Assembly (NCBI GenBank): GCA_963816985.1
Contig: CAWFMF010000004.1
Span: 558,001-622,000, forward strand
DNA from: JAIVJM01 sp963816985
GTDB taxonomy: Bacteria; Acidobacteriota; Blastocatellia; Pyrinomonadales; Pyrinomonadaceae
DNA: 64,000 bases
Direction of reading: 5' to 3'
In this document: piece after piece, positions 37,402-46,115 of the stretch
How positions within the stretch are numbered: the stretch's first letter is position 1
Layout of the letters: every line of letters begins with the position of its first letter
Program-made: the position numbers and the translations under genes
The notes under the pieces: model-generated
The model's input: only the letters and a program-made list of their open reading frames with translations
Database searches by the model: none
What the model was told of the DNA's origin: nothing

Positions 37402-38488
37402 AGTAGACTCCTTCAACCACGGTCGTTTGGAGGCGCGAGAAGGGTCGGACGTTGCGGACGCCGTCCCAGGGGTACGCGTCGCAGGGCGGCTCGCGCTCGG
37501 CCTCGTCGCGTTCGAGGAAGCGGGGCATGAAGAACTCGCGCGTGAGCGTGGTCAGGCGCACGCGGCCCGTCTCGCCGTAGCCGACGACGCGCGCGGGCTC
37601 GTCCGGGTCAACCACTTCGATGAGGGCGCGCGGCAAAGGCGGGTAATAGATGATGTCGTAGTCGTCGCCTTCGCGGCGCGGCTTGTGGACGGCGAGGCCC
37701 ATCAGGGTGTTGCCGTAGGTGGGCGCGAAGTACGCGCCTTCGAGAAGCTCCTCGACGGCGAAGCGGTGGAACTGCGGCGTCATCTCCGTCCCGCCGCAGA
37801 AGACGCCGGTGATGCCCGCCTTCTTGAGAGAGATTTTCTCGCAGAGCGCCTCCAACAATTTCGGCGTGGTGAAGAGGCAGCGGATGTTCTCGTGCGCGCG
37901 CATGAGCGTCAGGCCCTGCTCGACGACGTGCTGCTTGTAGGCTTCGGCCATCTTGGGCTGGCCCATCTTGACGAGCTTGATGACCCAGCGCGGGTCGAGG
38001 TCAACCATGAAGCAGATGCCGCCCCGGTACTGCGCCAGATGCTCGACGGCGAGGCGGAGGCGGCGCGGCCCCGTCGGCCCTAAAGACAACCAGTCCGCGC
38101 CCGGCGGAAAGAATTCGTCGGGCAGCGTGCGGCTGAAGAGTTCGTAGTCAATGCGGAAGTCTTCGACGCTGATGCGCGACTTGGGGACGCCTGTGCTGCC
38201 GCCCGTCTCGAAGATGTAGACGGGACGGCCTTGTAAGCCCTTCGGAATCCAGCGACTGACGGGGCCGCCCCGCAGCCACTCGTCTTGAAAGAAGCCGAAG
38301 CGCGCGAGGTCTTCGTAAGTTTGAATTTCGCGCCGCGGGTCCCAGTCGAGTTGCCTCGCGTAGTCGAGCCAGAAGGGGCAGCCGGTCGCCGGGTCGAAGT
38401 GCCACCCGACGATCTCGCGCACCCACGCGTCCAGCGTCTCGCGCGAACTTCCGATGCGTGTGTCCAGAGTCTCTTCTTTGGTCGCCAT
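37400..38488 (-). CDS. Acyl-protein synthetase / carboxylate-activating enzyme (LuxE-like, ANL superfamily)
   Basis: 362 residues from ATG 38488 (TTG 38509 is possible; neither has a clear ribosome binding site). FETGGSTGVPKSRIS (about residues 90-104) is the phosphate-binding loop of adenylate-forming enzymes; VFCGGTEMTPQFHRF, FAPTYGNTLMG and GETGRVRLTTLTREFFMPRF are later ANL core motifs. It is shorter than acyl-CoA synthetases and lacks most of the mobile C-terminal domain, as LuxE and phenylacetate-CoA-ligase relatives do. Together with the downstream LuxC-like reductase it would convert a carboxylic acid to an aldehyde. The natural acid is unknown. Confidence 0.72.
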   Translation of the reverse strand: MATKEETLDTRIGSSRETLDAWVREIVGWHFDPATGCPFWLDYARQLDWDPRREIQTYEDLARFGFFQDEWLRGGPVSRWIPKGLQGRPVYIFETGGSTGVPKSRISVEDFRIDYELFSRTLPDEFFPPGADWLSLGPTGPRRLRLAVEHLAQYRGGICFMVDLDPRWVIKLVKMGQPKMAEAYKQHVVEQGLTLMRAHENIRCLFTTPKLLEALCEKISLKKAGITGVFCGGTEMTPQFHRFAVEELLEGAYFAPTYGNTLMGLAVHKPRREGDDYDIIYYPPLPRALIEVVDPDEPARVVGYGETGRVRLTTLTREFFMPRFLERDEAEREPPCDAYPWDGVRNVRPFSRLQTTVVEGVY

Positions 38489-38608
38489 GACTGTGAGGAG
38501 ATTAACCAAGCGGGGCCGGAATGTTCAATCCCCGGCGAGAGAATTTGCGGCGCGGCGTTGTAAAAAATTCTTTACATCTCCGAGAAAAGCCCTGAAAGGG
38601 CGTTAGAC

Positions 38609-38782
38609 ATTAGCCGGGGGCAAGTGCGAAGCACGTCGCCCCCGGAACAAGTAAAGAGAAGAATTACGACCCTGAAGGGGTCGCAGGCGTGCATCGAGGT
38701 GCGACCCTTTCAGGGTCGTATTGCTTTATCTACGCTCGACCGGGGGCGGCGCGAACTGCGTTCGCTTTGCCCCCGGCTATTA
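38609..38782. repeat. REP-like inverted repeat element, copy 2
   Basis: Left arm 38609-38648 (ATTAGCCGGGGG to CCCCCGGAAC) and right arm about 38738-38782, as in copy 1 at 8158-8382. Its centre is a separate stem (TACGACCCTGAA...TTCAGGGTCGTA, 38665-38720). It takes up most of the gene-free 38489-38817 gap; small flanking hairpins (CCCTGAAAGGG, CCCCTTCGGGG) continue to both sides. Confidence 0.7.
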
Positions 38783-38817
38783 TCTGAATCCCCTTCGGGG
38801 ATTCCATTTAACTGTCG

Positions 38818-39729
38818 CTATGTGGATGGGCTCTCAATAAAAGACTCGACGGCGGCGGCGAGGCTTTCGTCGTCTTCGCCCGCGTCGAAGTTATCAAAGA
38901 GTTGCCAGCGTTCCTCGTGTTCGACCGTCGCGCCGGGGGCGAGGCGAGTGAGCGGAGCGAGCGATTCAAGCTCGATGAAGGAACCGGCGGTGAAGACTTC
39001 GTTGTTGCAGCCGTCGTCGGGGTAGGCCGCGCCCGCTTCGTAGGCGAAGCGTTTGACGAAGAGCGAGCCGCCGACGTGGTAAGCGGCCCAGCCTCGTTTG
39101 TTCTCGACGCCTATCTTCTGCGGCGCGGCGTGTTCGGCGTCGGAGCGGAGGCGGAGGAAGCGTTGACCGAAGCGGAAGCGCGCGTCGCTCAAATCCGTGT
39201 AGCGCCAGAGCACGAGGCGGCGGGCCGGGAGGAGATGTTCGGGGTGCGCGCCGAAGGGCTCCTGCGGGATGACGGCCTCGCCCCCGCCGCGCATGATGGT
39301 CAAGGCCCACGGCGCGACTTCTATCTCCCAGAGTCCCCGGTTCGTGATGCGATGATGAAGGCGGACGCCGCTCCCCTCTCCGTCCAACTCGATGAAGAGT
39401 TCTTTCCGCAGTCCCGTCGCCGCTTCGACCGAAGGCGTGAGGCGGACACTGCGCTCGCCGTCGAACTCAAACTCCACGGGCGCGTTGTCCGGCGCGTAGC
39501 TGCGCGGGCTCGCTTCGGGCGCGGCCCAGAGGCGGTGGCCGCCCCACGGCTTCCACTCGCCGAGTTCCGTCCTGACCGACGCTTCGGGGCACTCGCCGAG
39601 CACGTTCTCGCCGCCCGCGAGACAGTAGCGCACGACGCGCGGCCCGACATCGGTCGTGAAGACCAGCTCGACCGTCCCGTTCGACAGGCGGTAACAGTTC
39701 GGCAGGTTAAGGCAGTTTATCTTTTCCAC
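38818..39729 (-). CDS. Galactose-mutarotase-like protein
   Basis: 303 residues with a beta-sandwich profile resembling aldose 1-epimerases: NGTVELVFTTDVGPRVVRYCLAGGENVLGE at the N-terminus, GGHRLWAAPE, then RITNRGLWEIEVAPWALTIM. The usual mutarotase catalytic His and Glu are not obvious, so it may bind or trim sugars rather than epimerise them (DUF4380-like is a possibility). No signal peptide. It lies 15 bases after the PhyH-type oxygenase gene in the same direction, at the distal end of the carbohydrate locus. Confidence 0.6.
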   Translation of the reverse strand: MEKINCLNLPNCYRLSNGTVELVFTTDVGPRVVRYCLAGGENVLGECPEASVRTELGEWKPWGGHRLWAAPEASPRSYAPDNAPVEFEFDGERSVRLTPSVEAATGLRKELFIELDGEGSGVRLHHRITNRGLWEIEVAPWALTIMRGGGEAVIPQEPFGAHPEHLLPARRLVLWRYTDLSDARFRFGQRFLRLRSDAEHAAPQKIGVENKRGWAAYHVGGSLFVKRFAYEAGAAYPDDGCNNEVFTAGSFIELESLAPLTRLAPGATVEHEERWQLFDNFDAGEDDESLAAAVESFIESPST

Positions 39730-39744
39730 TTTTCGGTTCTGAGG

Positions 39745-40548
39745 TCAGTAGGCGAATGATTGATAGACTTCCGTCCCGCCTTCGTCTTCGGTCGAGTCAA
39801 CGACGGGGTTGAAGCGGAGCAGGACGCGCGCCCGTTCGGAGAGCGCGTCGAGCGCGGCGCGGGGGACGCGGATTGAGACTTCGGGGCGATGGAGCCAGCG
39901 GCGGCTGTAGCCGACGACGACCATCGGTCGCGGCTCGCGCGTGCGGTTCGGCGTCCCCCTGTGCAGGCCGCGCACGTCGCGGATGAGCACGTCGCCGAGC
40001 CGCATCGTCACGGGTTCGAGCGCAACCTCGCCCGACTCGATGCGCCGCAAGCCTTCCTCCTTAGAAATCATGTGCGTCCCGCGCGCCACTTCAAACGGGC
40101 CGTGCTCGCCGGTCACTTCAATCAGAGGAAAATTGACGGCGAGTTGGAAGGGCGGCGTCTCCGCGCCGGTTTCGGGGAAGAGCGGCGGCGCGTCGCGGTG
40201 GATGTCCTGATAGTCGGAGCCGTGGAGCGGGGTGTCGGTCGCCAGTTGATGCAGCACCGCGTCCTCGCCGACGAGCGCGCCGACGACGGCGAGCACGTCT
40301 TCGTCTTCGTAAACGCGTGGGTCGGCGAAGGGCTCCGTGAACGGCAAGGTCACGTAGTAACGGCCCGGCCCTCGGTTCCGCAAGTGCCCCTCGCGCGCGA
40401 CGTGCCTTTCCAGGAGCGGCGCGAAAGCCTCGCGCCACGCGTCGAGCAGCTCTTTCGAGAAGTGCTCCGGCAGAAGGCAGAAGCCGTCTTCCAGCACTTG
40501 CCGCGCGAACGAATCAATCTCCGTTTTGTCGTAACGCCCCTTGCCCAT
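39745..40548 (-). CDS. Phytanoyl-CoA dioxygenase (PhyH) family Fe/2-oxoglutarate enzyme
   Basis: 267 residues. HRDAP (about 117-121) supplies the HxD iron ligands, GLHRGTPNRT (about 195-204) the distal His, and PRPMVVVGYSRRW the nearby Arg used for 2-oxoglutarate. Size and order match PhyH enzymes, which hydroxylate small metabolites. In a sugar-uptake context the substrate could be a modified sugar or lipid; this is not visible from sequence. Closely linked to the mutarotase-like gene. Separated from the ABC permease upstream by a 28-base-arm inverted repeat. Confidence 0.8.
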   Translation of the reverse strand: MGKGRYDKTEIDSFARQVLEDGFCLLPEHFSKELLDAWREAFAPLLERHVAREGHLRNRGPGRYYVTLPFTEPFADPRVYEDEDVLAVVGALVGEDAVLHQLATDTPLHGSDYQDIHRDAPPLFPETGAETPPFQLAVNFPLIEVTGEHGPFEVARGTHMISKEEGLRRIESGEVALEPVTMRLGDVLIRDVRGLHRGTPNRTREPRPMVVVGYSRRWLHRPEVSIRVPRAALDALSERARVLLRFNPVVDSTEDEGGTEVYQSFAY

Positions 40549-40550
40549 AA

Positions 40551-40623
40551 ACAGTACCGCGAGCGGTAGCGAGCGGGTGACGCCTTGGGAAGCAGACCCG
40601 CTCGCTACCGCTCGCGGTACTGT
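40551..40623. repeat. Inverted repeat with ACAGTACCGCGAGCGGTAGC arms
   Basis: Perfect 28-base arms (40551-40578 and 40596-40623) around a 17-base loop, GC-rich, between the permease stop and the dioxygenase start. A strong RNA stem. Confidence 0.9.
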
Positions 40624-40647
40624 CCCGGCCTCGCCCTCCTTCTCTAC

Positions 40648-41658
40648 TCACTTCCTCTGACTCAGACGATTCTGCACGATGACGACGGCGAGCAGGATGA
40701 CGCCGCGCACGACGAGCTGCCACCACGGCGTCACGTCGCCTTCGAGGTTGAAGATGTTGAAGATGACGCCGAGCAGGAGGACGCCGATGAGCGTCGAGCC
40801 GACGCCGCCCTGACCGCCCGTCAAAAGCGTCCCGCCGACGACCACCGCCGCAATCGCGTTCAACTCGTCGCCCACGCCCGCGACGGGCTGACCCGCGCCG
40901 AGCCTCGAAGCCAGAGTCACGCCCGCCAACCCCGCCAACGCCCCGCTCAAGGCGTACACGCCGAGCGTCACACGACCGACGTTCAACCCCATCAGCCTCG
41001 ACGCCTCCTCGTTGTCGCCTATCGCATAGACGTGCCGCCCGAAGCGCGTGTAGTTCAGGACGACCCAACCGAGCAGGTACGCGAGGACGAGAATCAAGAC
41101 CGGGTACGGGACGGAGAAGACTCCGAGGTCGAGCTTGCCGCGCCCCAACTCGGCGAAGCCCGAAGCCTCGCGCCCGACGCGCACCGACTGCTCGCCCGTG
41201 TAGGCGAGCGCAAGGCCCCGCGCCGCGATCATCATCGCCAGCGTGACGATGAAGGGCTGGATGCGCGCCTTCGCGATGACGAGGCCGTTGACGAGTCCGA
41301 GCAGGGTCGTGCAGCCGACCGCCGCCGCGAGAGCCACGAACAACCCGCGGTCGGCGAGGCTCGCCGCGATGACGCCCGCGACCGCGAGGAGCGACCCGAC
41401 CGAAAGGTCAATGCCGCCCGTCAGGATGACGAACGTCATGCCGAGCGCGATGAACCCCAACATGCTGTTCTGCCGGAGCACGTTCGTCAGGTTCTCTTCC
41501 GTCAGGAACCGCTCGTAGCGCATCGTCGCGATGACGCACACGGCCAGCAGCGCCGCCAGCGCGCCCTGCCGCTGCACCAGCGACGCGAACCGCCCGCGCC
41601 ACACGCGCCCCCGCACCGAGCCCGCCTCGTCCACGGTCGTCGTCCCGGCCTCACTCAT
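40648..41658 (-). CDS. Sugar ABC transporter permease (RbsC/YjfF-YtfT type)
   Basis: 336 residues with about nine membrane helices. GMTFVILTGGIDLSVGSLLAVAGV (about 73-96) is the hallmark of ribose-family permeases; GRHVYAIGDNEEASRLMGLNV is the ATPase-contacting loop. GGAGG five bases before ATG 41658. The start overlaps the GH43 stop by 4 bases (41655-41658). A second, different permease lies at 43391-44365; two permeases with one ATPase and one binding protein is the layout of the galactofuranose transporter YtfQRT-YjfF. Confidence 0.88.
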   Translation of the reverse strand: MSEAGTTTVDEAGSVRGRVWRGRFASLVQRQGALAALLAVCVIATMRYERFLTEENLTNVLRQNSMLGFIALGMTFVILTGGIDLSVGSLLAVAGVIAASLADRGLFVALAAAVGCTTLLGLVNGLVIAKARIQPFIVTLAMMIAARGLALAYTGEQSVRVGREASGFAELGRGKLDLGVFSVPYPVLILVLAYLLGWVVLNYTRFGRHVYAIGDNEEASRLMGLNVGRVTLGVYALSGALAGLAGVTLASRLGAGQPVAGVGDELNAIAAVVVGGTLLTGGQGGVGSTLIGVLLLGVIFNIFNLEGDVTPWWQLVVRGVILLAVVIVQNRLSQRK

Positions 41659-43388
41659 CGCAACCTCCAGAGAAGAAAGTCAGAAGTCAGAACGCTGAAC
41701 GATGAACTTAAAGACAAGGACGAAGTTGTTTTCAGTTCATCGTTCAGCGTTCCGACTTCTGACTTTATCTTCGGCGTGATTCTCACCCAGTCGAATTTCG
41801 CCGCCGCGCCCGGCGACGCGCCGCCCGCCGTGAGCGCGACGCGCGCGCCCTCGATGTAAGAGCCGTCAACGGGGTCGCCCAGATTTTTCCACTCGCGCCC
41901 GTTCGTGCTGAAGGCGAAGCGGTACGTCTCGCCGTCGGTCGCCGTCATGCGGAGATAGATGGAAGGCGAGTTCGGGGCTTCCGCCGTCGCCAGTGTCCGC
42001 TCGTCCTTCCCCTCGCGCCGCCATGTGAAGACGCGCCCGCCGCCCGTCGCGACGCCCACCGCCCAGTCGCGCCAGCTATAAGCCGAGAGTCCGGCGAGCG
42101 TCCCCCTCATCATCCCGCGAGCGTCCACCAACGCGGTCGCCGTGTAGCTGCCCGAAACGGTCTCGCGCGCCACCACCGCGCTCGTCAGGCGGTCGCCCTT
42201 CGGGTTCGACACGGGCGCGAGCACGAGATGGCCGCCGCCCGCCGTCTCGACGCGCGCCGTCTGCTCAATCAGCATCGGCCAACGCCAGCCCGCGTCGAGC
42301 GTCGTCGCGTTGAAGCCGTCGAAGAACTCCGCCTCGTCTTCCGCCTCGACGACGCCGAGCGGCGAGGGCGCGACGCTCGAAGGCCCGCGCCCCCGGTTAA
42401 TCGTCGGCCAGCCTCCCTCTTCCGCCGGCCATTGCACCTCGTCGAGCAAGGCTTCGCGCCCGACGTTGAACGTGTCGCGCCGCTTTCGGTATGAGTGGTA
42501 AAGCAGAAAGTCTCGACCGTCCGGCGTCCCGACGATGCTGCCGTGGCCCGGACACTGCCACTCGTCGTTGGCTCCGAGAATCGGGTTCGCGGGGTTCTTC
42601 TCCCAGGGCCCTAAGAGTTTGCGCGCGCGCGCGACGCCGAGCGCGTAGTCGCAGCCGCGCCCGCAGCAGGCGTTGCCCGAATAGAAGTGATAGAACCAGC
42701 CGCCGCGACGGATGATGAAAGAGCCTTCGGTGACGTGCCTCTCCCACGGCGCGTTGTTGCGGAGGATTTCTTTGCGCTTGCCCGTCAACTTCTTCCCGTC
42801 TTCCGTCAACTGCTGCGCGAAGATGGAGGTCGGCTGGTCGGGCTCGGCGTCGTTGCCGTCGGCCTTCCAGACGAGGAAGGGACGGCCCCCTTCGTCGCGC
42901 ACGTAGAAGGCGTCAATCGAGCCGACGTTCTTCAACTCCTTAATCTCGCAGACGAGCGGCCCCCCGTCCGTGTACGGCCCTTCGGCGCGCGCGGCGGTCG
43001 CGACCGCGACGCAGAGCGTCCCCCGCTTCTTCGGCCCCTCGTCGCGCCGCGCCGTGTAGTAGACGAAGAAGCGACCGCCGTCCTCGATGATTTCGGGAGC
43101 CCAGAAGTCGCCCTTCGCCCACGCGGGTTTCGTCCGGAAGACGGAACCGGCGACGCGCCAGTTCACAAGGTCGCGCGAGTGCAGCAAGGGGAAGTGCGGA
43201 GCCCACGTCCCCGAAGTCACCGCCGCCCAGTAGTCGCCGCCGACGCGAATCACAGAGGGGTCTGGATAGTCGCCCGCGACGACCGGGTTCGTGTAGGTCG
43301 CCGCGCCCTGTTGCCTCGCCCCTGCGTCCGCTACCAGACAGAGGCCGAGCAGCACGGCAAGGAGAAAGTATTTGAAAGACTGCTTCAT
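41655..43388 (-). CDS. Secreted glycoside hydrolase family 43 with C-terminal beta domain
   Basis: 577 residues from ATG 43388, where the signal peptide MKQSFKYFLLAVLLGLCLVADAGA begins. TYTNPVVAGDYPDPSVIRVG holds the GH43 general-base Asp; FWAPEI, SIDAFYVRDEGGRPFLVWKADG and VTEGSFIIRRGGWFYHFYSG mark later blades, with the acid Glu in TEGSF. A second beta-sandwich (about 340-550) follows. Typical activities are arabinofuranosidase or xylosidase. The last 29 residues or so (SEVGTLNDELKTTSS...) are encoded by an inverted repeat (41677-41766) and look like a recent extension. Starts 3 bases after the permease stop. Confidence 0.87.
   Translation of the reverse strand: MKQSFKYFLLAVLLGLCLVADAGARQQGAATYTNPVVAGDYPDPSVIRVGGDYWAAVTSGTWAPHFPLLHSRDLVNWRVAGSVFRTKPAWAKGDFWAPEIIEDGGRFFVYYTARRDEGPKKRGTLCVAVATAARAEGPYTDGGPLVCEIKELKNVGSIDAFYVRDEGGRPFLVWKADGNDAEPDQPTSIFAQQLTEDGKKLTGKRKEILRNNAPWERHVTEGSFIIRRGGWFYHFYSGNACCGRGCDYALGVARARKLLGPWEKNPANPILGANDEWQCPGHGSIVGTPDGRDFLLYHSYRKRRDTFNVGREALLDEVQWPAEEGGWPTINRGRGPSSVAPSPLGVVEAEDEAEFFDGFNATTLDAGWRWPMLIEQTARVETAGGGHLVLAPVSNPKGDRLTSAVVARETVSGSYTATALVDARGMMRGTLAGLSAYSWRDWAVGVATGGGRVFTWRREGKDERTLATAEAPNSPSIYLRMTATDGETYRFAFSTNGREWKNLGDPVDGSYIEGARVALTAGGASPGAAAKFDWVRITPKIKSEVGTLNDELKTTSSLSLSSSFSVLTSDFLLWRLR
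41677..41766. repeat. Inverted repeat, GTCAGAAGTCAGAACG family, read as coding sequence
   Basis: Left arm about 41677-41710, right arm about 41730-41766, near-perfect. Lies inside the 3' end of the GH43 reading frame and 20 bases upstream of the next start. Confidence 0.85.
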
Positions 43389-43390
43389 GC

Positions 43391-44365
43391 TCACGCGACT
43401 TTGGGCCGCTGGATGTAGACGGCGAAGATGATGATGGCGGCCTTGACGACGAGCGACCACGAATACTTGATGTCGTTCATGTTGAAGCTCACCGTGATGA
43501 TCTGCATGATGAGCGCGCCGATGAGCGTGCCGAGCACCGTCGCCCGCCCGCCCGTCAGGGGCGTCCCGCCGACGACCGTCGCGGCGATGGCGTCCAACTC
43601 GATATTGAGCCCGATGTTCGGCGCGTCGCTCGCGCCCTGCCGCGCCGTCTCGATGATGCCCGCCACTCCCGCCAGCAGCCCGCTCAACGCGTAGACCGTA
43701 ATCTTCGCCCGGTGAACTTTGACGCCCGCGAGCCTCGACGCCGCCTCGTTGCCGCCGACCGCAAGGACATACCGCCCGAACGTCGTCGCCCGCATCACGA
43801 AGACCGCCACGGCGACCGCCACGAACATCACCAAGACCTGCACGGGCACGGGGCCGATTGAGCCCTTGCCGAAGAACTCGAACGCGGGGTCGCTGAAGGG
43901 GATGAGCTGTCCGCCGTTGATGACCTGCGCGACGCCGCGCCCCGAAATGAGCAAGGCGAGCGTGACGATGATCGGCTGGATGCGGAAGAACGAGATGAGC
44001 GCGCCGTTGAAGGCCCCTGCGGCGAGCGCGACGGCGAGCGCGAGCACGACCGCCACGCCCGTCCCACGGTCGAGCGAGGTGGCGGCGACCGCCGAGGCAA
44101 TCGCCATCACCGCCCCGACCGAAAGATCAATCCCGCCCGTCGCCATCACGAACGTCATCCCGATGGCGACGAGCACGGTGGGCGAGACTTGAATCAGAAT
44201 ATTTCTGAAGTTGTTAAGGTCGAAAAAGTTCGGCGTAAAAAGCGAGTTCAAAACGAACAACAGGACGAGCGCGGCCAGTGCGCCGTAAGTCGGCGCGTAG
44301 TCGCCCAGGTTGGACAACTTCAAGCCCCTCGCCCCGCCCGCCGGATTCAACGCCGCGTTTGACAT
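43391..44365 (-). CDS. Sugar ABC transporter permease (RbsC/YtfT type)
   Basis: 324 residues, hydrophobic throughout. GMTFVMATGGIDLSVGAVMAIASAV and GRYVLAVGGNEAASRLAGVKVHRAK are the ribose-family permease motifs. GGAGGAGC about ten bases before ATG. It is only moderately similar to the other permease of the locus, so the two probably form a heterodimer. Downstream the secreted GH43 gene starts after two bases, tying hydrolysis to uptake in one transcript. Confidence 0.9.
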   Translation of the reverse strand: MSNAALNPAGGARGLKLSNLGDYAPTYGALAALVLLFVLNSLFTPNFFDLNNFRNILIQVSPTVLVAIGMTFVMATGGIDLSVGAVMAIASAVAATSLDRGTGVAVVLALAVALAAGAFNGALISFFRIQPIIVTLALLISGRGVAQVINGGQLIPFSDPAFEFFGKGSIGPVPVQVLVMFVAVAVAVFVMRATTFGRYVLAVGGNEAASRLAGVKVHRAKITVYALSGLLAGVAGIIETARQGASDAPNIGLNIELDAIAATVVGGTPLTGGRATVLGTLIGALIMQIITVSFNMNDIKYSWSLVVKAAIIIFAVYIQRPKVA

Positions 44366-44415
44366 CGCCTGGAAGCTCCTCCGTTCTTCGTCCGTCCCGC
44401 CGCTTTGTTTCTAAC

Positions 44416-45996
44416 TTACGCCTGCCCCGTCGTCGTCGCCGCCTCTTCGCCTTCGACCGCGCCGCCCTCGGCCATCGCGTGGATGATGTTGTCCTGCGAA
44501 ATCTCTCCGCCGCGCAACTCCGAGACGCAGCGGCCCTCGCGCATCACGACGACGCGCGAGCTGCCCTCGACCAGCTCTTCCAGCTCCGACGAGATCATCA
44601 GGACGCCGAGGCCCGACCCGGCCAGCTCGTTGATGAGCGACTGAATCTCGCCCTTCGCGCCGATGTCTATGCCGCGCGTCGGTTCGTCGAGGATGAGGAA
44701 CTTCGGGTTCTTGCAGAGCCAGCGCGCGAGCAGAACCTTCTGCTGGTTGCCGCCCGAAAGCTCTCGGATTTTCTGCTCGGCGCTCGAAGCCTTGATGCCG
44801 AGTCGCTTCATGAAGCGGCTGACGATTTCGTTCTGCTTCGCGCGCGAGACGACGCCGAGCTTGCTCAAGGCCGGGAGCGCGGCGAGCGTCAGATTCTCGC
44901 GCACCGAAAGCTCAGGGATGATGCCCTCGGCCTTGCGGTCTTCGGTGAGGAAGGCGAGACCGGCGTCAATCGCGTCGCCCGGCGCGTCGAGTTTGAGCGG
45001 CGTGCCTTCAAGGAAGACCGTGCCTTCGTCCAGAGAGTCCGCGCCGAAGATGGCCCGCGCCGTCTCCGTCCGGCCCGAACCGAGGAGGCCCGCCATGCCG
45101 ACGATCTCGCCCCGGCCCGCCTGAATCGAGACGTGGTTGAGCTTGCGGCCCCGCGTCAGATTCTCCGCGCGGAGCAAAGGCGTCGCGGGCTCGCCCGTCG
45201 TCGCCACCGCCGCCGCCGCGCCGTGCGCCTCGCCGAAGGCGGTCGCGCCCTTCTTCTGCAACTCCTCGCGCTGCTTGCCGAGCATGAGGCACACGAGGTC
45301 GAGCCGCTCCAACCCTTCGAGCGGGCGCGAGGCGACGAACTTCCCGTCACGCAAAATCGTCACGCGGTCGCAGACCGTGTACAACTCGTCGAAGCGGTGG
45401 CTGATGTAGACGACGCCGACGCCCTCGGACTTCAGGCGACGAATCACGTCGTAAAGAATCGAGACTTCGTGCTCGGTCAGAGAACTCGTCGGCTCGTCCA
45501 GCACGACGACCTTCGCGCCGAACGAGACGCCGCGCGCGATTGCCACCATCTGCCGAAGCGCGATATTGAGCGAGCCGAGCGGCGCGCGCGGGTCAATGTC
45601 GAGCCCCAGTCGTTTGAGGGTTGCGCCCGCGTCCGCGTTCATCCGCCCCCAGTCCACGAGCCCGTAGCGGCGCGGCTCGCGCCCCAGAAAGATGTTCTCG
45701 GCCACGGTGCGGAACGTCAGGAGGTTGACCTCCTGATAGACGGCGACGACGCCCTCGGCTTGCGCGTCCTCCGGCGAGTTGAAGTTGACCTCTCGGCCTT
45801 CGAGCCACGCGCGCCCGCCGTCGCGCCGGTACGCGCCCGTCATCACCTTGATGAGCGTTGACTTCCCCGCCCCGTTCTCGCCCACCAGCGCGTGCACCTC
45901 GCCGCGCTCCAACGTGAAGTCCACGCCGTCCAGCGCCGCGTGCCCCGCGAAGATTTTCGTGATGCCCTCCATGCGGAGGAGAGGTTCTTCAGACAT
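44416..45996 (-). CDS. Sugar ABC transporter ATPase with two nucleotide-binding domains (RbsA/YtfR type)
   Basis: 526 residues. The first domain has Walker A GENGAGKST (about 39-47), LRQMVAIARGVS in place of a canonical signature, and VVVLDEPTSSLTEHE. The second has a degenerate P-loop (GLLGSGRTE) but a full signature (LSGGNQQKVLLARWL) and LILDEPTRGIDIGAKGEI. This asymmetric tandem layout defines the CUT2 family (ribose, galactose, arabinose, galactofuranose). Downstream of the binding-protein gene, upstream of the permease, all in one direction. Confidence 0.92.
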   Translation of the reverse strand: MSEEPLLRMEGITKIFAGHAALDGVDFTLERGEVHALVGENGAGKSTLIKVMTGAYRRDGGRAWLEGREVNFNSPEDAQAEGVVAVYQEVNLLTFRTVAENIFLGREPRRYGLVDWGRMNADAGATLKRLGLDIDPRAPLGSLNIALRQMVAIARGVSFGAKVVVLDEPTSSLTEHEVSILYDVIRRLKSEGVGVVYISHRFDELYTVCDRVTILRDGKFVASRPLEGLERLDLVCLMLGKQREELQKKGATAFGEAHGAAAAVATTGEPATPLLRAENLTRGRKLNHVSIQAGRGEIVGMAGLLGSGRTETARAIFGADSLDEGTVFLEGTPLKLDAPGDAIDAGLAFLTEDRKAEGIIPELSVRENLTLAALPALSKLGVVSRAKQNEIVSRFMKRLGIKASSAEQKIRELSGGNQQKVLLARWLCKNPKFLILDEPTRGIDIGAKGEIQSLINELAGSGLGVLMISSELEELVEGSSRVVVMREGRCVSELRGGEISQDNIIHAMAEGGAVEGEEAATTTGQA

Positions 45997-45999
45997 AGT

Positions 46000-46114
46000 T
46001 CATAGTTCAAAGTTCAAGGTTCAAAGTTCAAGACCCGTCCAAGCTCAAGTTCAAATTCAAAGCTCAAGTCCGGGCGGCGTCCGACTTTGAGCTTTGAACT
46101 TTGAACCTTGAACT
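46000..46114. repeat. Inverted repeat of GTTCAAAGTTCAAGG units
   Basis: Left arm about 46000-46032, right arm about 46084-46114, imperfect, filling the gap between binding-protein stop (46116) and ATPase start (45996). Such a stem often sets excess of binding protein over the membrane subunits. Confidence 0.75.
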
Positions 46115-46115
46115 T

